Source: an uncultured SAR86 cluster bacterium (lineage in GTDB: Bacteria > Pseudomonadota > Gammaproteobacteria > Magnimaribacterales > Magnimaribacteraceae). From it: a DNA stretch of 64,000 bases. Made by a program: the position numbers and the translations under genes. Every line of letters begins with the position of its first letter. Positions within the stretch are counted from its first letter, which is position 1. The stretch lies in NCBI GenBank assembly GCA_937773605.1, contig CALJVP010000009.1:31651-95650 (forward strand). Reading direction: 5' to 3'. This document shows, piece by piece, positions 21,979 to 30,744 of this stretch. The notes below the pieces were generated by a model that saw only the letters and a program-made list of their open reading frames with translations, ran no database searches and was not told where the DNA came from.

Positions 21979-23172
21979 ATGAAAATAAATAATATTACTG
22001 GCATAAATATGGCGTCGGCGTCTAGTAACACTCGTTATGGCAAAAGAGATGATTCGCTACTGGTTTCAATAGAAAAAGGAAGCACCATCAGTGGTAAATT
22101 TACCAATAATAGTTTCAAATCTGCTCCCGTAATTACTGCGAAAGATCATTTAGAAAAATGCTCTGGAAAAGAAATCGTCTTAATGATTAATGCTGGAAAT
22201 GCAAACGCAGGAACAGGAAAAAAAGGAGCTAAGGACGTTCTGTCTTGCTGTAAATCTGTTGGTAAAGAAATGGGTATTAACCCTGAATCTGTATTGCCTT
22301 TTTCAACAGGGGTCATAGGAGAATACTTAAAGACAGATGAGTACATTGGCGCGTTTATTAAAGCATCTAAAAGACTTAAGTCTAATAATTGGAAACAAGC
22401 TGCCAGGTCAATACTCACAACTGATACGAAGCCTAAATTACTTTCAAGGATGATTAAAAATGGTTCAGAAGGAATTGCCGTGACTGGTTTTGCTAAGGGC
22501 TCCGGAATGATTCGACCTGATTTTGCGACCCTCTTAAGCTTTGTTTTTATTGATGCCAAAATAAATAGATCTCTTTTGGATAATATCCATAGCGAGGCTC
22601 TCTCAGAAAGCTTCAATAGAATAACTGTTGATGGAGATACTTCTCCCAACGACTCATCGGTTCTGGTGGCATCTGGAAGAACAAAAAGCCCTGTAAAAAG
22701 AGGCACAGCAATTGAAAGGAAGATTAGATCTGCCGTAATAGAAATCTACAAAGAATTAGCAGATGCATTAATAAAAGATGCCGAAGGCGCCACAAAGAAA
22801 ATTACCATTAAAGTCGTCCAAGCAAAAACTGAGAAGCAAGCCGAATCCGTTGCTTTTACAGTAGCTGAATCACCCCTTGTAAAGACGGCGATGTTTGGAA
22901 ATGATGCTAACTGGGGAAGAATACTTTCTGCTATTGGACGCTCACCTGAAGTTAATGATGTTTCTAAAACTTCCATACATTTGAACGGTGTTCCATTGGC
23001 TAAAAATGGCAACCTGCATCCTCAACACTCCGAATCAAAAGCTTCAAAGGCAATCACGAAAAAGAATCTAGAAGTGACCATAAAACTAGGTTTGGGAAAA
23101 AGTACTTTCTCAGTAATAACTTCAGATTTCTCAGAAGACTATTTATTAATTAATAGCGATTACAGAAGCTAG
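21979..23172 (+). CDS. argJ: bifunctional glutamate N-acetyltransferase/amino-acid acetyltransferase ArgJ
   Basis: 397 aa; INAGNANAGTGKKG, GMIRPDFATLLSFVFIDA, FNRITVDGDTSPNDSSVLVASG (autocleavage T), ANWGRILSAIGRS. Confidence 0.96.
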   Translation: MKINNITGINMASASSNTRYGKRDDSLLVSIEKGSTISGKFTNNSFKSAPVITAKDHLEKCSGKEIVLMINAGNANAGTGKKGAKDVLSCCKSVGKEMGINPESVLPFSTGVIGEYLKTDEYIGAFIKASKRLKSNNWKQAARSILTTDTKPKLLSRMIKNGSEGIAVTGFAKGSGMIRPDFATLLSFVFIDAKINRSLLDNIHSEALSESFNRITVDGDTSPNDSSVLVASGRTKSPVKRGTAIERKIRSAVIEIYKELADALIKDAEGATKKITIKVVQAKTEKQAESVAFTVAESPLVKTAMFGNDANWGRILSAIGRSPEVNDVSKTSIHLNGVPLAKNGNLHPQHSESKASKAITKKNLEVTIKLGLGKSTFSVITSDFSEDYLLINSDYRS

Positions 23173-23200
23173 TAACCAATAACTCTTGCGCAGCTAAAAG

Positions 23201-23383
23201 CTAGTGCTCAAATCCTTCATATTCTTCTGAATCTGTTACAGGATCACCGGCAATCCTGTGGCTTTCACTAGCCCAAGCTCCAAGATCTAATAACTGACAC
23301 CTAGCAGAACAAAAAGGTCTATGCTTGTTTTCCATGGACCATTCAGAAGGACTTTTACACTCGGGGCAATTAACTTTATTCAT
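23201..23383 (-). CDS. yacG: DNA gyrase inhibitor YacG
   Basis: 60 aa; CPEC...[25 protein letters not shown]. Confidence 0.93.
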   Translation of the reverse strand: MNKVNCPECKSPSEWSMENKHRPFCSARCQLLDLGAWASESHRIAGDPVTDSEEYEGFEH

Positions 23384-23387
23384 AAAA

Positions 23388-23975
23388 TTAACACTGACTT
23401 AAATACTTTGTGTGTAAAACCATGACCTTCTCTTTTAAATCCTCCATGGAACCATCGTTGATTATAATTTCATCTGCTTGCTCAAGACGTTTCTTTCTAT
23501 CTATTTGGGCAGATATTATATTTTTTACTTGTTCTTCAGAAACGCCATCTCTTTTTGCAGTCCTTGCAATTTGGGACTCTTCAGGCACGTCTACTACAAG
23601 GACAAAAGAGCAGTAGCTTTTTTGTTCAGTCTCTAAAAGCAAAGGCGAAACCAATATGCAATAGGGACTCTCAGAGCTTTCTAACTGATCTTTTATATGT
23701 TCGGCTATTTTAGGGTGGAGCAATTTCTCGAGCCAGACTCTTTCTTCAGAATTGTTAAAAATAATCTCTCTAAGTTTTGCCCGGTCTAAGTTATTTCCTG
23801 AATCCAATACGTTATCCCCAAAGTGAGCTTGAATAGCATCCAAAGCAGGTTGCCCTTTTTCGACTACACGACGAGAGGAGACATCAGCATCAACAATGTC
23901 TATGCCTAGGCTTTTAAAAGTATCAGAAACGGCTGTCTTTCCACTGCCAATACCTCCGGTCAAACCAATTATCAT
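23388..23975 (-). CDS. coaE: dephospho-CoA kinase
   Basis: [21 protein letters not shown]-loop, [11 protein letters not shown]. Confidence 0.95.
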   Translation of the reverse strand: MIIGLTGGIGSGKTAVSDTFKSLGIDIVDADVSSRRVVEKGQPALDAIQAHFGDNVLDSGNNLDRAKLREIIFNNSEERVWLEKLLHPKIAEHIKDQLESSESPYCILVSPLLLETEQKSYCSFVLVVDVPEESQIARTAKRDGVSEEQVKNIISAQIDRKKRLEQADEIIINDGSMEDLKEKVMVLHTKYLSQC

Positions 23976-24017
23976 AGTGACCTAATATTATCAGATGGTA
24001 GTAATATTTTCTTTTGT

Positions 24018-24854
24018 TTATAGTACGGATTTTTTGAGGAACCTTATCGCTGATTCGGCAAAAATATCGTTCCTGTCTCCAGCTATCATATGGGCGGCTT
24101 CTTTGATTTCAACAAATTGAGCATGAGGTATTAGTTCAAAAAAGTTATCGACTTCATGCTGGGTAAGGACATTGCTTAAAGCTCCCTTGATAAGCAAAGT
24201 GGGTACACCGACTCCTTTAGCCAATTTGACTTGGTTTTCTTTGTAATTAGAGACATTGCTTTTAGATCTTCCTTCAATGAATCTCGGATCCCAATGCCAG
24301 TAATATCTTCCATCTTTCTTTAGCCTTAAATTTTTTTCAAGACCTTTGGTGTCTCGGGGTTTTTTTCTATGGGGTAAATAGCTTGATATTGCCAATGCAG
24401 CTTCTTCCAAACTTTTAAATCCTTCCTTACCGGAACTCATGAATTTAATAACTTGATCAGACCCCTCTTCATTAGGGTATAACCCAATATCAACCATCAC
24501 CAATGCTGAACACAAATCTCTTGTAGTGCTGTCTCCAGCTAAAGACAGGGATGCCATGCCGCCTAAAGATGCACCCACCAACGCTGCAGGTTTATCTAAT
24601 TGTTGAATTATGGAAGCCAAATCATCTTTATAGGCTTCTATAGAATAGTCTCCGTTGGTATCCCAATCGCTATCCCCATGTCCTCTTAAATCCAGAGCGA
24701 CAACATAAAATCCTGATTGGCTTAGTTTCTCTCCTGTTGAACCCCAAGCATGACGAGTTTGCCCACCTCCGTGTAAAAGTATGACAACCGGATCATTCAT
24801 AGACCCCCAAGTGCTAGTAACAATTTGTAATCCAGACGCAACTTTAAATTTCAT
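24018..24854 (-). CDS. alpha/beta fold hydrolase
   Basis: VILLHGGGQTRHAW, LDLRGHGDSDW, ALVGASLGGMASL nucleophile elbow, C-terminal His. Confidence 0.9.
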   Translation of the reverse strand: MKFKVASGLQIVTSTWGSMNDPVVILLHGGGQTRHAWGSTGEKLSQSGFYVVALDLRGHGDSDWDTNGDYSIEAYKDDLASIIQQLDKPAALVGASLGGMASLSLAGDSTTRDLCSALVMVDIGLYPNEEGSDQVIKFMSSGKEGFKSLEEAALAISSYLPHRKKPRDTKGLEKNLRLKKDGRYYWHWDPRFIEGRSKSNVSNYKENQVKLAKGVGVPTLLIKGALSNVLTQHEVDNFFELIPHAQFVEIKEAAHMIAGDRNDIFAESAIRFLKKSVL

Positions 24855-24962
24855 CAGTAAGATTTATATTAGGAAATTAATAAAAGAAATGAATTGTTCC
24901 ATAAAATGATACAAAATCCACCATACTCGTAAATAAAAACTATCAAATAAAAAACACATCAA

Positions 24963-26297
24963 ATGAACTACCCTCCTAAATCCTTATGGGGCCGACTCAA
25001 ATACATCGGACCCAGCGTGATTGTTACCGGCAGTGTCGTTGGCAGCGGCTCAATTGTCATGACTCCTTTACTAGGTGCAGCAGCAGGATTTACTTTACTT
25101 TGGTGGCTTCTATTGAGCATGTGGAGCAAGCCAATTATTCAAGCTGAAATAAGCAGGTACATCGTAGTTACTAGAAAAACTTTTTTAGAGGCCTTTGCAG
25201 ATATGCCGGGTTTTAAAACCACCATAAAAGGTAAAACCACTTCATGGTTGGTCTGGTTTATGTTTATCGGGGTGGTGCCTTCAATAGCAGGAATGGGTGG
25301 TCTTGCGGGTGCAGTGGCTGAAGCGGGTCACATGATGATTCCTCAAATTAACGTAGCAGCATGGGTTGTGATTAGCTGTCTATTAACTTGGTTTATTCTT
25401 TATTGGGGGTCTTATCAAACTCTTGAAAGAATATTGCTTATGATGGTCTTGTTTTTCTCTTTAGTAACAATGGTCATAGCGTTCTCCATGCAAGCAACGC
25501 CATACGAAATTAATTCAACGCAAGTATACGAAGGCCTCTCTTTTAACTTCCCGATGGATCACCTCCCTCTGGCCTTGGCCGTCTTTGGATTTACAGGAAT
25601 AAGTTATGGAGAAATTATGGCTTACACTTATTGGTGCTTGGAGAAAGGTTATGCTCCAGATAACGAAGGGGACTTAGAAAAAACTAAAGGCTGGATAAAA
25701 GTAATGCAGACAGACGTCTGGGTAACTGTCATATTCATAACAATAGGAACCTTGCCCTTCTTTTTTCTTGGTGCTGGAGTTCTTCATCAAGTGCCTGAAT
25801 TACAAGAAGCACTCTCCAACAATTCATTTTGGGATATAGACATCATAGGAGCACTTCAAAATATGTTTGCTCTTGTGCTTGGAAGTTGGGCTAAATGGCT
25901 GTTTGTGGCCCTTGCATTCTTTGTTCTTTTTTCAACCCTACTTTCAGGCACAGCAGCATTTACCAGAACCATTGCAGATTATTTTATATCGACAGGATTA
26001 ATCCTAGAAAAAGAAGACACCAGATTAAAGCTTATAAAAATTATAGCTTTTGTTATACCCTTCCTTTCTGGAGTCTTCTATTTCATTCTTCCTAATCCAA
26101 TAACCTTATTTATTATTGCTGGTATTTGGGCAGCATTGGGTTTACCCATAGTTAACATAGGAGCGCTTTTCCTTATCAGTAAATTAGAAAAAGAACTTCA
26201 ACCTAAGACTGCTACAAAGATGATATTGTGGGCTACTCTTTGTTTTCAAGTATTCATTGGCTTCTTGCTACTAATTGATAACTTTAAAGGTATTTAG
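24963..26297 (+). CDS. Nramp-fold family membrane transporter (non-canonical motifs)
   Basis: 444 aa polytopic protein; LWGRLKYIGPSVIVTGSVVGSGSIVMTPLLGAAAGFTLLW resembles Nramp TM1 context but lacks DPGN. Confidence 0.75.
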   Translation: MNYPPKSLWGRLKYIGPSVIVTGSVVGSGSIVMTPLLGAAAGFTLLWWLLLSMWSKPIIQAEISRYIVVTRKTFLEAFADMPGFKTTIKGKTTSWLVWFMFIGVVPSIAGMGGLAGAVAEAGHMMIPQINVAAWVVISCLLTWFILYWGSYQTLERILLMMVLFFSLVTMVIAFSMQATPYEINSTQVYEGLSFNFPMDHLPLALAVFGFTGISYGEIMAYTYWCLEKGYAPDNEGDLEKTKGWIKVMQTDVWVTVIFITIGTLPFFFLGAGVLHQVPELQEALSNNSFWDIDIIGALQNMFALVLGSWAKWLFVALAFFVLFSTLLSGTAAFTRTIADYFISTGLILEKEDTRLKLIKIIAFVIPFLSGVFYFILPNPITLFIIAGIWAALGLPIVNIGALFLISKLEKELQPKTATKMILWATLCFQVFIGFLLLIDNFKGI

Positions 26298-26299
26298 AT

Positions 26300-27613
26300 A
26301 TGATTAAATGGCCATATTTACCGCAAGACTTGGGCTTAGAAATTACAAAGTCTGAAGGCGCTTATCTTTACACTAAAGAAGGTTTCAAAATTTTAGATGC
26401 AGCCGGAGGGGCTGTAGTTAATAACATTGGCTATGGCAGAGAAGAGGTTGCGGAAGTGATTAAAGAAAGTGCTATAAATAACACCTATGTCCTCCCTCCT
26501 TTTTTAACACCGGAAAGAGAAGAATTATTAGATGAATTAAGGGACCATTGGTTGCCGCCTCACCTGACTCGTATACACCTCTCTTCAGGAGGTTCAGAAG
26601 CAAACGAATCGGCTGTAAAAATGGCAATTCAATACCAAGCCAGCAGAGGGAAACCTGAAAAGAAAATCATCTTGACGCGGTCTCTTTCTTATCACGGTAC
26701 CACACTAAATATGTCGGGAATTTCAGGACACGCTGCAAGAAAAAGGGGCATGGAAAGCTACCTTCCTGGTGCTAAAACCATCGAAACTCCCTATCCGCTA
26801 AGGTGCCCTTTAGGAAGCTTTCATCCAGGAGCAAAAGGTTACTATTTGGATAATTTAAAAAAAGTTATACAACATTACGGAGCAGAAAATATTGCAGCGT
26901 TATTAATGGAACCTGTTAATGGATCCAGTGGAGGTGCGATCTACCCCCCGGAAGGTTATTGGGTTGAAGCTCAAAAAATACTTATTGAAAATGACATACT
27001 CTTAATAGCCGATGAAGTTATGACTGGATTTGGTAGAACAGGTTTCAAATTCTCTTGCGAGGATTACGAAATCAAACCCGATATCATGATTGCCGGCAAA
27101 GGTATGAGTTCAGGTTACGCAGCAATCTCAGGTACCTACAGCACAGATAAGATAGCCAACTCCATAATGGATGCCGGGTACTTAGTGATGTTTCATACTT
27201 TCGCTGCACTGCCATTATCTTGTGCAGCCGCAAATTCTGTTTTACAAATACTACGAAGAGAAAAACTGTGCGAAAAAGTTACGCCTCTTGGTGCAAGATT
27301 AAAACAAAAACTGACTGATGCATTAGATGAGCACCCTTTAGTCGCTGAAATCAGAGGAAAAGGCTTGCTAATAGGCATTGAAATAGTAAAAGATAAAGAA
27401 AAACTAATAAGTTTTGATGAACAAGAAAGAATAACTGATCAAATAATCAGCAAAGGTTTAGAAGAAGGTGTTCTGTTGTACCCAGGTGGAACTGGCGAAT
27501 ACAGAGACATAGTTTGTCTAGGACCTCCTTATATAATTGGGGAAGAAGAAATTGATCTAATAGTAGACACTCTGGTAAAAGTTCTTAATCACATCCAAGT
27601 CAAATATAACTAA
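26300..27613 (+). CDS. class III (PLP) aminotransferase
   Basis: HLSSGGSEANESAVKMA, LIADEVMTGFGRTGFKF, IAGKGMSSGYAAISG (PLP lysine). Confidence 0.92.
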   Translation: MIKWPYLPQDLGLEITKSEGAYLYTKEGFKILDAAGGAVVNNIGYGREEVAEVIKESAINNTYVLPPFLTPEREELLDELRDHWLPPHLTRIHLSSGGSEANESAVKMAIQYQASRGKPEKKIILTRSLSYHGTTLNMSGISGHAARKRGMESYLPGAKTIETPYPLRCPLGSFHPGAKGYYLDNLKKVIQHYGAENIAALLMEPVNGSSGGAIYPPEGYWVEAQKILIENDILLIADEVMTGFGRTGFKFSCEDYEIKPDIMIAGKGMSSGYAAISGTYSTDKIANSIMDAGYLVMFHTFAALPLSCAAANSVLQILRREKLCEKVTPLGARLKQKLTDALDEHPLVAEIRGKGLLIGIEIVKDKEKLISFDEQERITDQIISKGLEEGVLLYPGGTGEYRDIVCLGPPYIIGEEEIDLIVDTLVKVLNHIQVKYN

Positions 27614-27730
27614 AACTCAAAAATGGCGGTCCTTCTGGTTAAGGATTATAACCACCCACTGACTAAGTTTTTCTACCTCCACAGCATGTTCAATGCAGTA
27701 CAATAAATCTAGAATTGAATTCTATAACTT

Positions 27731-28579
27731 ATGAAACTTATAACTCTATTACTTAGCTCATTCATTCTTTCTATGAATCTTTCCTCGCTCGAAAAACAAA
27801 GCGATAAATTAAAAATTCTTGTTTATAACACTCATGGACTTCCAGAGATATTTATAAGTGATAATCCAAAAAAGCGTTTTCCTATAATAGGTAAAAAGAC
27901 TCAAGACTATAATATCTCTTTGCTGCAAGAAGACTATTCACATCATGAAGAATTATCATCTGGTTTAGCTAAAAAAAGCATAGCTATTCGTGGTGGGATG
28001 GGTAGCCGTTTATTATGCCCTTTCTGTACTGGGTCAGGATTAACTTCTGTATTCAATCTACCTGAAAACTGGACGGTAGAAGTTGAGAATGAAACATATC
28101 AAACTTGCTCTGGTTGGTTGAGGGGCGCAAATGATTGTTTTGCCTATAAAGGCTTTCAAATAATAAAAATTGCGCTACCCAGTAATAAAGAGTTTTTTAT
28201 AGTCAATACTCATATGGATGCAGGTAGAAGAGATTCAGATAGATCTTCAAGAAAGAAACAATTAGAGCATATTGTGTCAACTATAAGTCAAAAGACCTCT
28301 ACAGAAGCTCTTATTGTGGCTGGAGATCTTAATCTCCATTCTAAAAACCCAGATGACGTAAAGCTTTTAAAAAAGTTCAAGAAAGAACTCAAATTAACAG
28401 ATGCTTTTATAGGAAATAAGATCAGTGAAAAGTGGACTATCTTGGATTACATCTTATACAGGCAAAGCAACGAGGTGGAGTTTAAAATTATCTCAGTAGG
28501 AGAAGACAAATCATTTATTAATGAAGAAGGTCCTCTAAGTGATCATCCTGCACTTTTCATAGAAGTATCAATTGAATAG
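27731..28579 (+). CDS. endonuclease/exonuclease/phosphatase-family protein (secreted)
   Basis: N-terminal signal; KILVYNTHGLP, FIVNTHMDAGRRDSDRSSRKKQLEHI, LIVAGDLNLH, LSDHPALFIE. Confidence 0.82.
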   Translation: MKLITLLLSSFILSMNLSSLEKQSDKLKILVYNTHGLPEIFISDNPKKRFPIIGKKTQDYNISLLQEDYSHHEELSSGLAKKSIAIRGGMGSRLLCPFCTGSGLTSVFNLPENWTVEVENETYQTCSGWLRGANDCFAYKGFQIIKIALPSNKEFFIVNTHMDAGRRDSDRSSRKKQLEHIVSTISQKTSTEALIVAGDLNLHSKNPDDVKLLKKFKKELKLTDAFIGNKISEKWTILDYILYRQSNEVEFKIISVGEDKSFINEEGPLSDHPALFIEVSIE

Positions 28580-28655
28580 TAGAGCTTACGCATTGCTGAA
28601 CTCCTGTTCTTTTAAAAAAATATTTAGATATAGATTCTTAGACCCAAACAATTAA

Positions 28656-29156
28656 TCAAGAAGGCTTAATTAAACTGAGTATATTATTTAGACAGGAGTC
28701 AATTGTTCCATTGTTTTGAACAGTATAATCAGCAAAGCGTTGATACAGTCCTTCTCGCTCTTTGTAAGACTCTTGAATAGTTTGATCTGATCTTTTTAGC
28801 AGGCCTCTTTCAGAAAAATTTGAAATGCGAGCAGAAATATCTTCATAAGGCACTTCTAGATATATCACCATAGAATTTCTTTTAATGTACTCCATAGCAG
28901 TATCACAAAATACGGCACTACCTCCAGTGGCTAAGACAATCTGGTTAAAATCCACCAAGAGTAGAGCGCCTTCTTCAATTTCTTTGAATTTTTCATTGCC
29001 ATTTTGACTCAGAATATCCTGTAAAGATTTACCGTATTTTTTTTCAATAAGTAAATCACTATCTACAAAATTAAATCTTAAGTGTTTGGCTAGTTTTTTT
29101 CCTACAGATGATTTGCCAGCCCCTGCCATGCCTATTAATGATATTGAATTACTCAC
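28656..29156 (-). CDS. aroK: shikimate kinase
   Basis: ISLIGMAGAGKSSVGKKLA P-loop, FVDSDLLIEKKYGKSLQDI, VLATGGSAVF. Confidence 0.88.
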   Translation of the reverse strand: MSNSISLIGMAGAGKSSVGKKLAKHLRFNFVDSDLLIEKKYGKSLQDILSQNGNEKFKEIEEGALLLVDFNQIVLATGGSAVFCDTAMEYIKRNSMVIYLEVPYEDISARISNFSERGLLKRSDQTIQESYKEREGLYQRFADYTVQNNGTIDSCLNNILSLIKPS

Positions 29157-29309
29157 TTCTACTTTTGTCTTTACCTGCGAAAATTTCTATAAATAAGATT
29201 TTAGCATCATTAAAGGTCTGAGTAAGTTTCGCAATATTCATGCTAATCCCGAAAAGGGAGAGCATAAAGCTTATGATTTATTTGAAATCTTGGACTAGGG
29301 CTTTAGAAA

Positions 29310-29342
29310 AAAGTAAGGTCAATCTCGATTAGACCGACCTCA
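29310..29342 (-). terminator. possible Rho-independent terminator of the 30657-29353 gene
   Basis: Minus: GAGGTCGGTCTAATCGAGATTGACCTTACTTTTTT; GGTC(T)AATC/GATTGACC stem with a bulge, followed by a T run. Confidence 0.5.
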
Positions 29343-29352
29343 CAAATCTTTG

Positions 29353-30657
29353 TTAATCCGCGTAATCTAATCCTTTAGCCTTTTGGACTTCTCGTTTGTT
29401 AGGAGTAACAGATTCTCTAAACGGTACGCCTGAAATTTCACCTTCTACTGCGACACCGGGTGATTCAGAGTATTCATCGGGCAACCTGACCTGTAATTTT
29501 GTTCCGATCTCTGATGAAGTCGATGGAACCCAACCAAGTGCAATGTTTGTGTTTAGTTCAGGAGACCACCAAGGAGAGGTGATGTAACCCATATCGTTAC
29601 CGTCTGTATCGGCAATCAACCAGAAATCAGGGGCATAGTCAGTGATTTCTTTTCCACCAAAAGTCAGACCAACCATACGCATTTTGAATGGAAAATCTCC
29701 TTTATCAATTACATCGCGTTGTCGTTCAAGTTCTGCTTTTCCAATGTAATCAGCCTCTTTATTTCTTGGTACCTGATAACTAAGATTTACCTGAAAAGGA
29801 GAAGTTTCGTGATCTAAGTCTTGACCCCAAGACAATATACCGGCTGCTATTCGTCTGTGATGAGCAGGCGCAATGACCATAAGACCATATTCTTCGCCAG
29901 CATCAACAACCGCATTCCAGACAATCTCAGCATTTTCATGCGAATCGCGAACATAAATTTCATAACCCTTTTCTCCAGTAAAACCAGTCTGACTTATGAC
30001 TACATCTGCACCTCCTATATTGGTCTCCATAAGACCGTAATAAGGAACATCTCTAAGCTCTTCACCAGCAAGTTTGGCCATAAGGTCTTCAGAAAGAGGG
30101 CCTTGAATTTGTAAAGGACAAACATCAATCTCATCAATTGTGACATCGTACTTCTTACTAATATTAACGCCTTGAAGCCAGAGCATAAGATCACTATCAG
30201 AAAGAGAAAACCAAAATTCGTCTTCAGCTAATCTCAACAGAACAGGATCATTAAGGATTCCTCCTTTATCGTTGCATAAAATTGCGTATTTTCCATTACC
30301 AGGTTCTATTTTGGTAGCATCTCGAGTTATCACATAATCTGTAAAAGCCTCTGCATCTGGGCCTTTAACTCTTATTTGTCTTTCAACGGCAACATTCCAC
30401 ATTGTTACTCGATTAACCAAGGCTTCGTATTCAACCATGGCTCCGCCGTCCTCAGGCCTAACGTATCCCCTTGGATGGTAGATACGATTGTAAACCGTTG
30501 CCCTCCAGCAACCTGCTTCATGAGATAAATGCCAAAAAGGCGACTTCCTCACTCTAGTTGAGATCAATAGCTCAGTAGGGGTTCGACCACTCTGTCTAAG
30601 ATTATACGGCACCACTCGATCACTCTGATCAACGCTTGGATGATTTGGATTTTTCAT
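29353..30657 (-). CDS. GcvT/DmdA-like aminomethyltransferase-family protein (THF-dependent demethylase candidate)
   Basis: 434 aa; RVRKSPFWHLSHEAGCWRATVYNRIYHPRGY, VAVERQIRVKGPDAEAFTDYVITRD, GGILNDPVLLRLAEDEFWFSLSDSD, SQTGFTGEKGYEIYV. Confidence 0.85.
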   Translation of the reverse strand: MKNPNHPSVDQSDRVVPYNLRQSGRTPTELLISTRVRKSPFWHLSHEAGCWRATVYNRIYHPRGYVRPEDGGAMVEYEALVNRVTMWNVAVERQIRVKGPDAEAFTDYVITRDATKIEPGNGKYAILCNDKGGILNDPVLLRLAEDEFWFSLSDSDLMLWLQGVNISKKYDVTIDEIDVCPLQIQGPLSEDLMAKLAGEELRDVPYYGLMETNIGGADVVISQTGFTGEKGYEIYVRDSHENAEIVWNAVVDAGEEYGLMVIAPAHHRRIAAGILSWGQDLDHETSPFQVNLSYQVPRNKEADYIGKAELERQRDVIDKGDFPFKMRMVGLTFGGKEITDYAPDFWLIADTDGNDMGYITSPWWSPELNTNIALGWVPSTSSEIGTKLQVRLPDEYSESPGVAVEGEISGVPFRESVTPNKREVQKAKGLDYAD

Positions 30658-30681
30658 TTTCTCCCCTATTTTTTTATATTG

Positions 30682-30744
30682 TAATTAGTAAAATTCGGTT
30701 TGTAATTAGTTAAATTTAGTTTCTAATTAGTTAAGAACGAACCT
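30682..30744. repeat. three tandem 21-bp repeats containing TAATTAGT, upstream of the 30657-29353 gene
   Basis: TAATTAGTAAAATTCGGTTTG (30682), TAATTAGTTAAATTTAGTTTC (30703), TAATTAGTTAAGAACGAACCT (30724); exact 21-bp period. Confidence 0.85.

Noticed and set aside
23173-23220. Repeated AAGCTAGT at the argJ/yacG convergent junction as a terminator
   Set aside because: The copies are direct rather than inverted, with no clear stem or T run.
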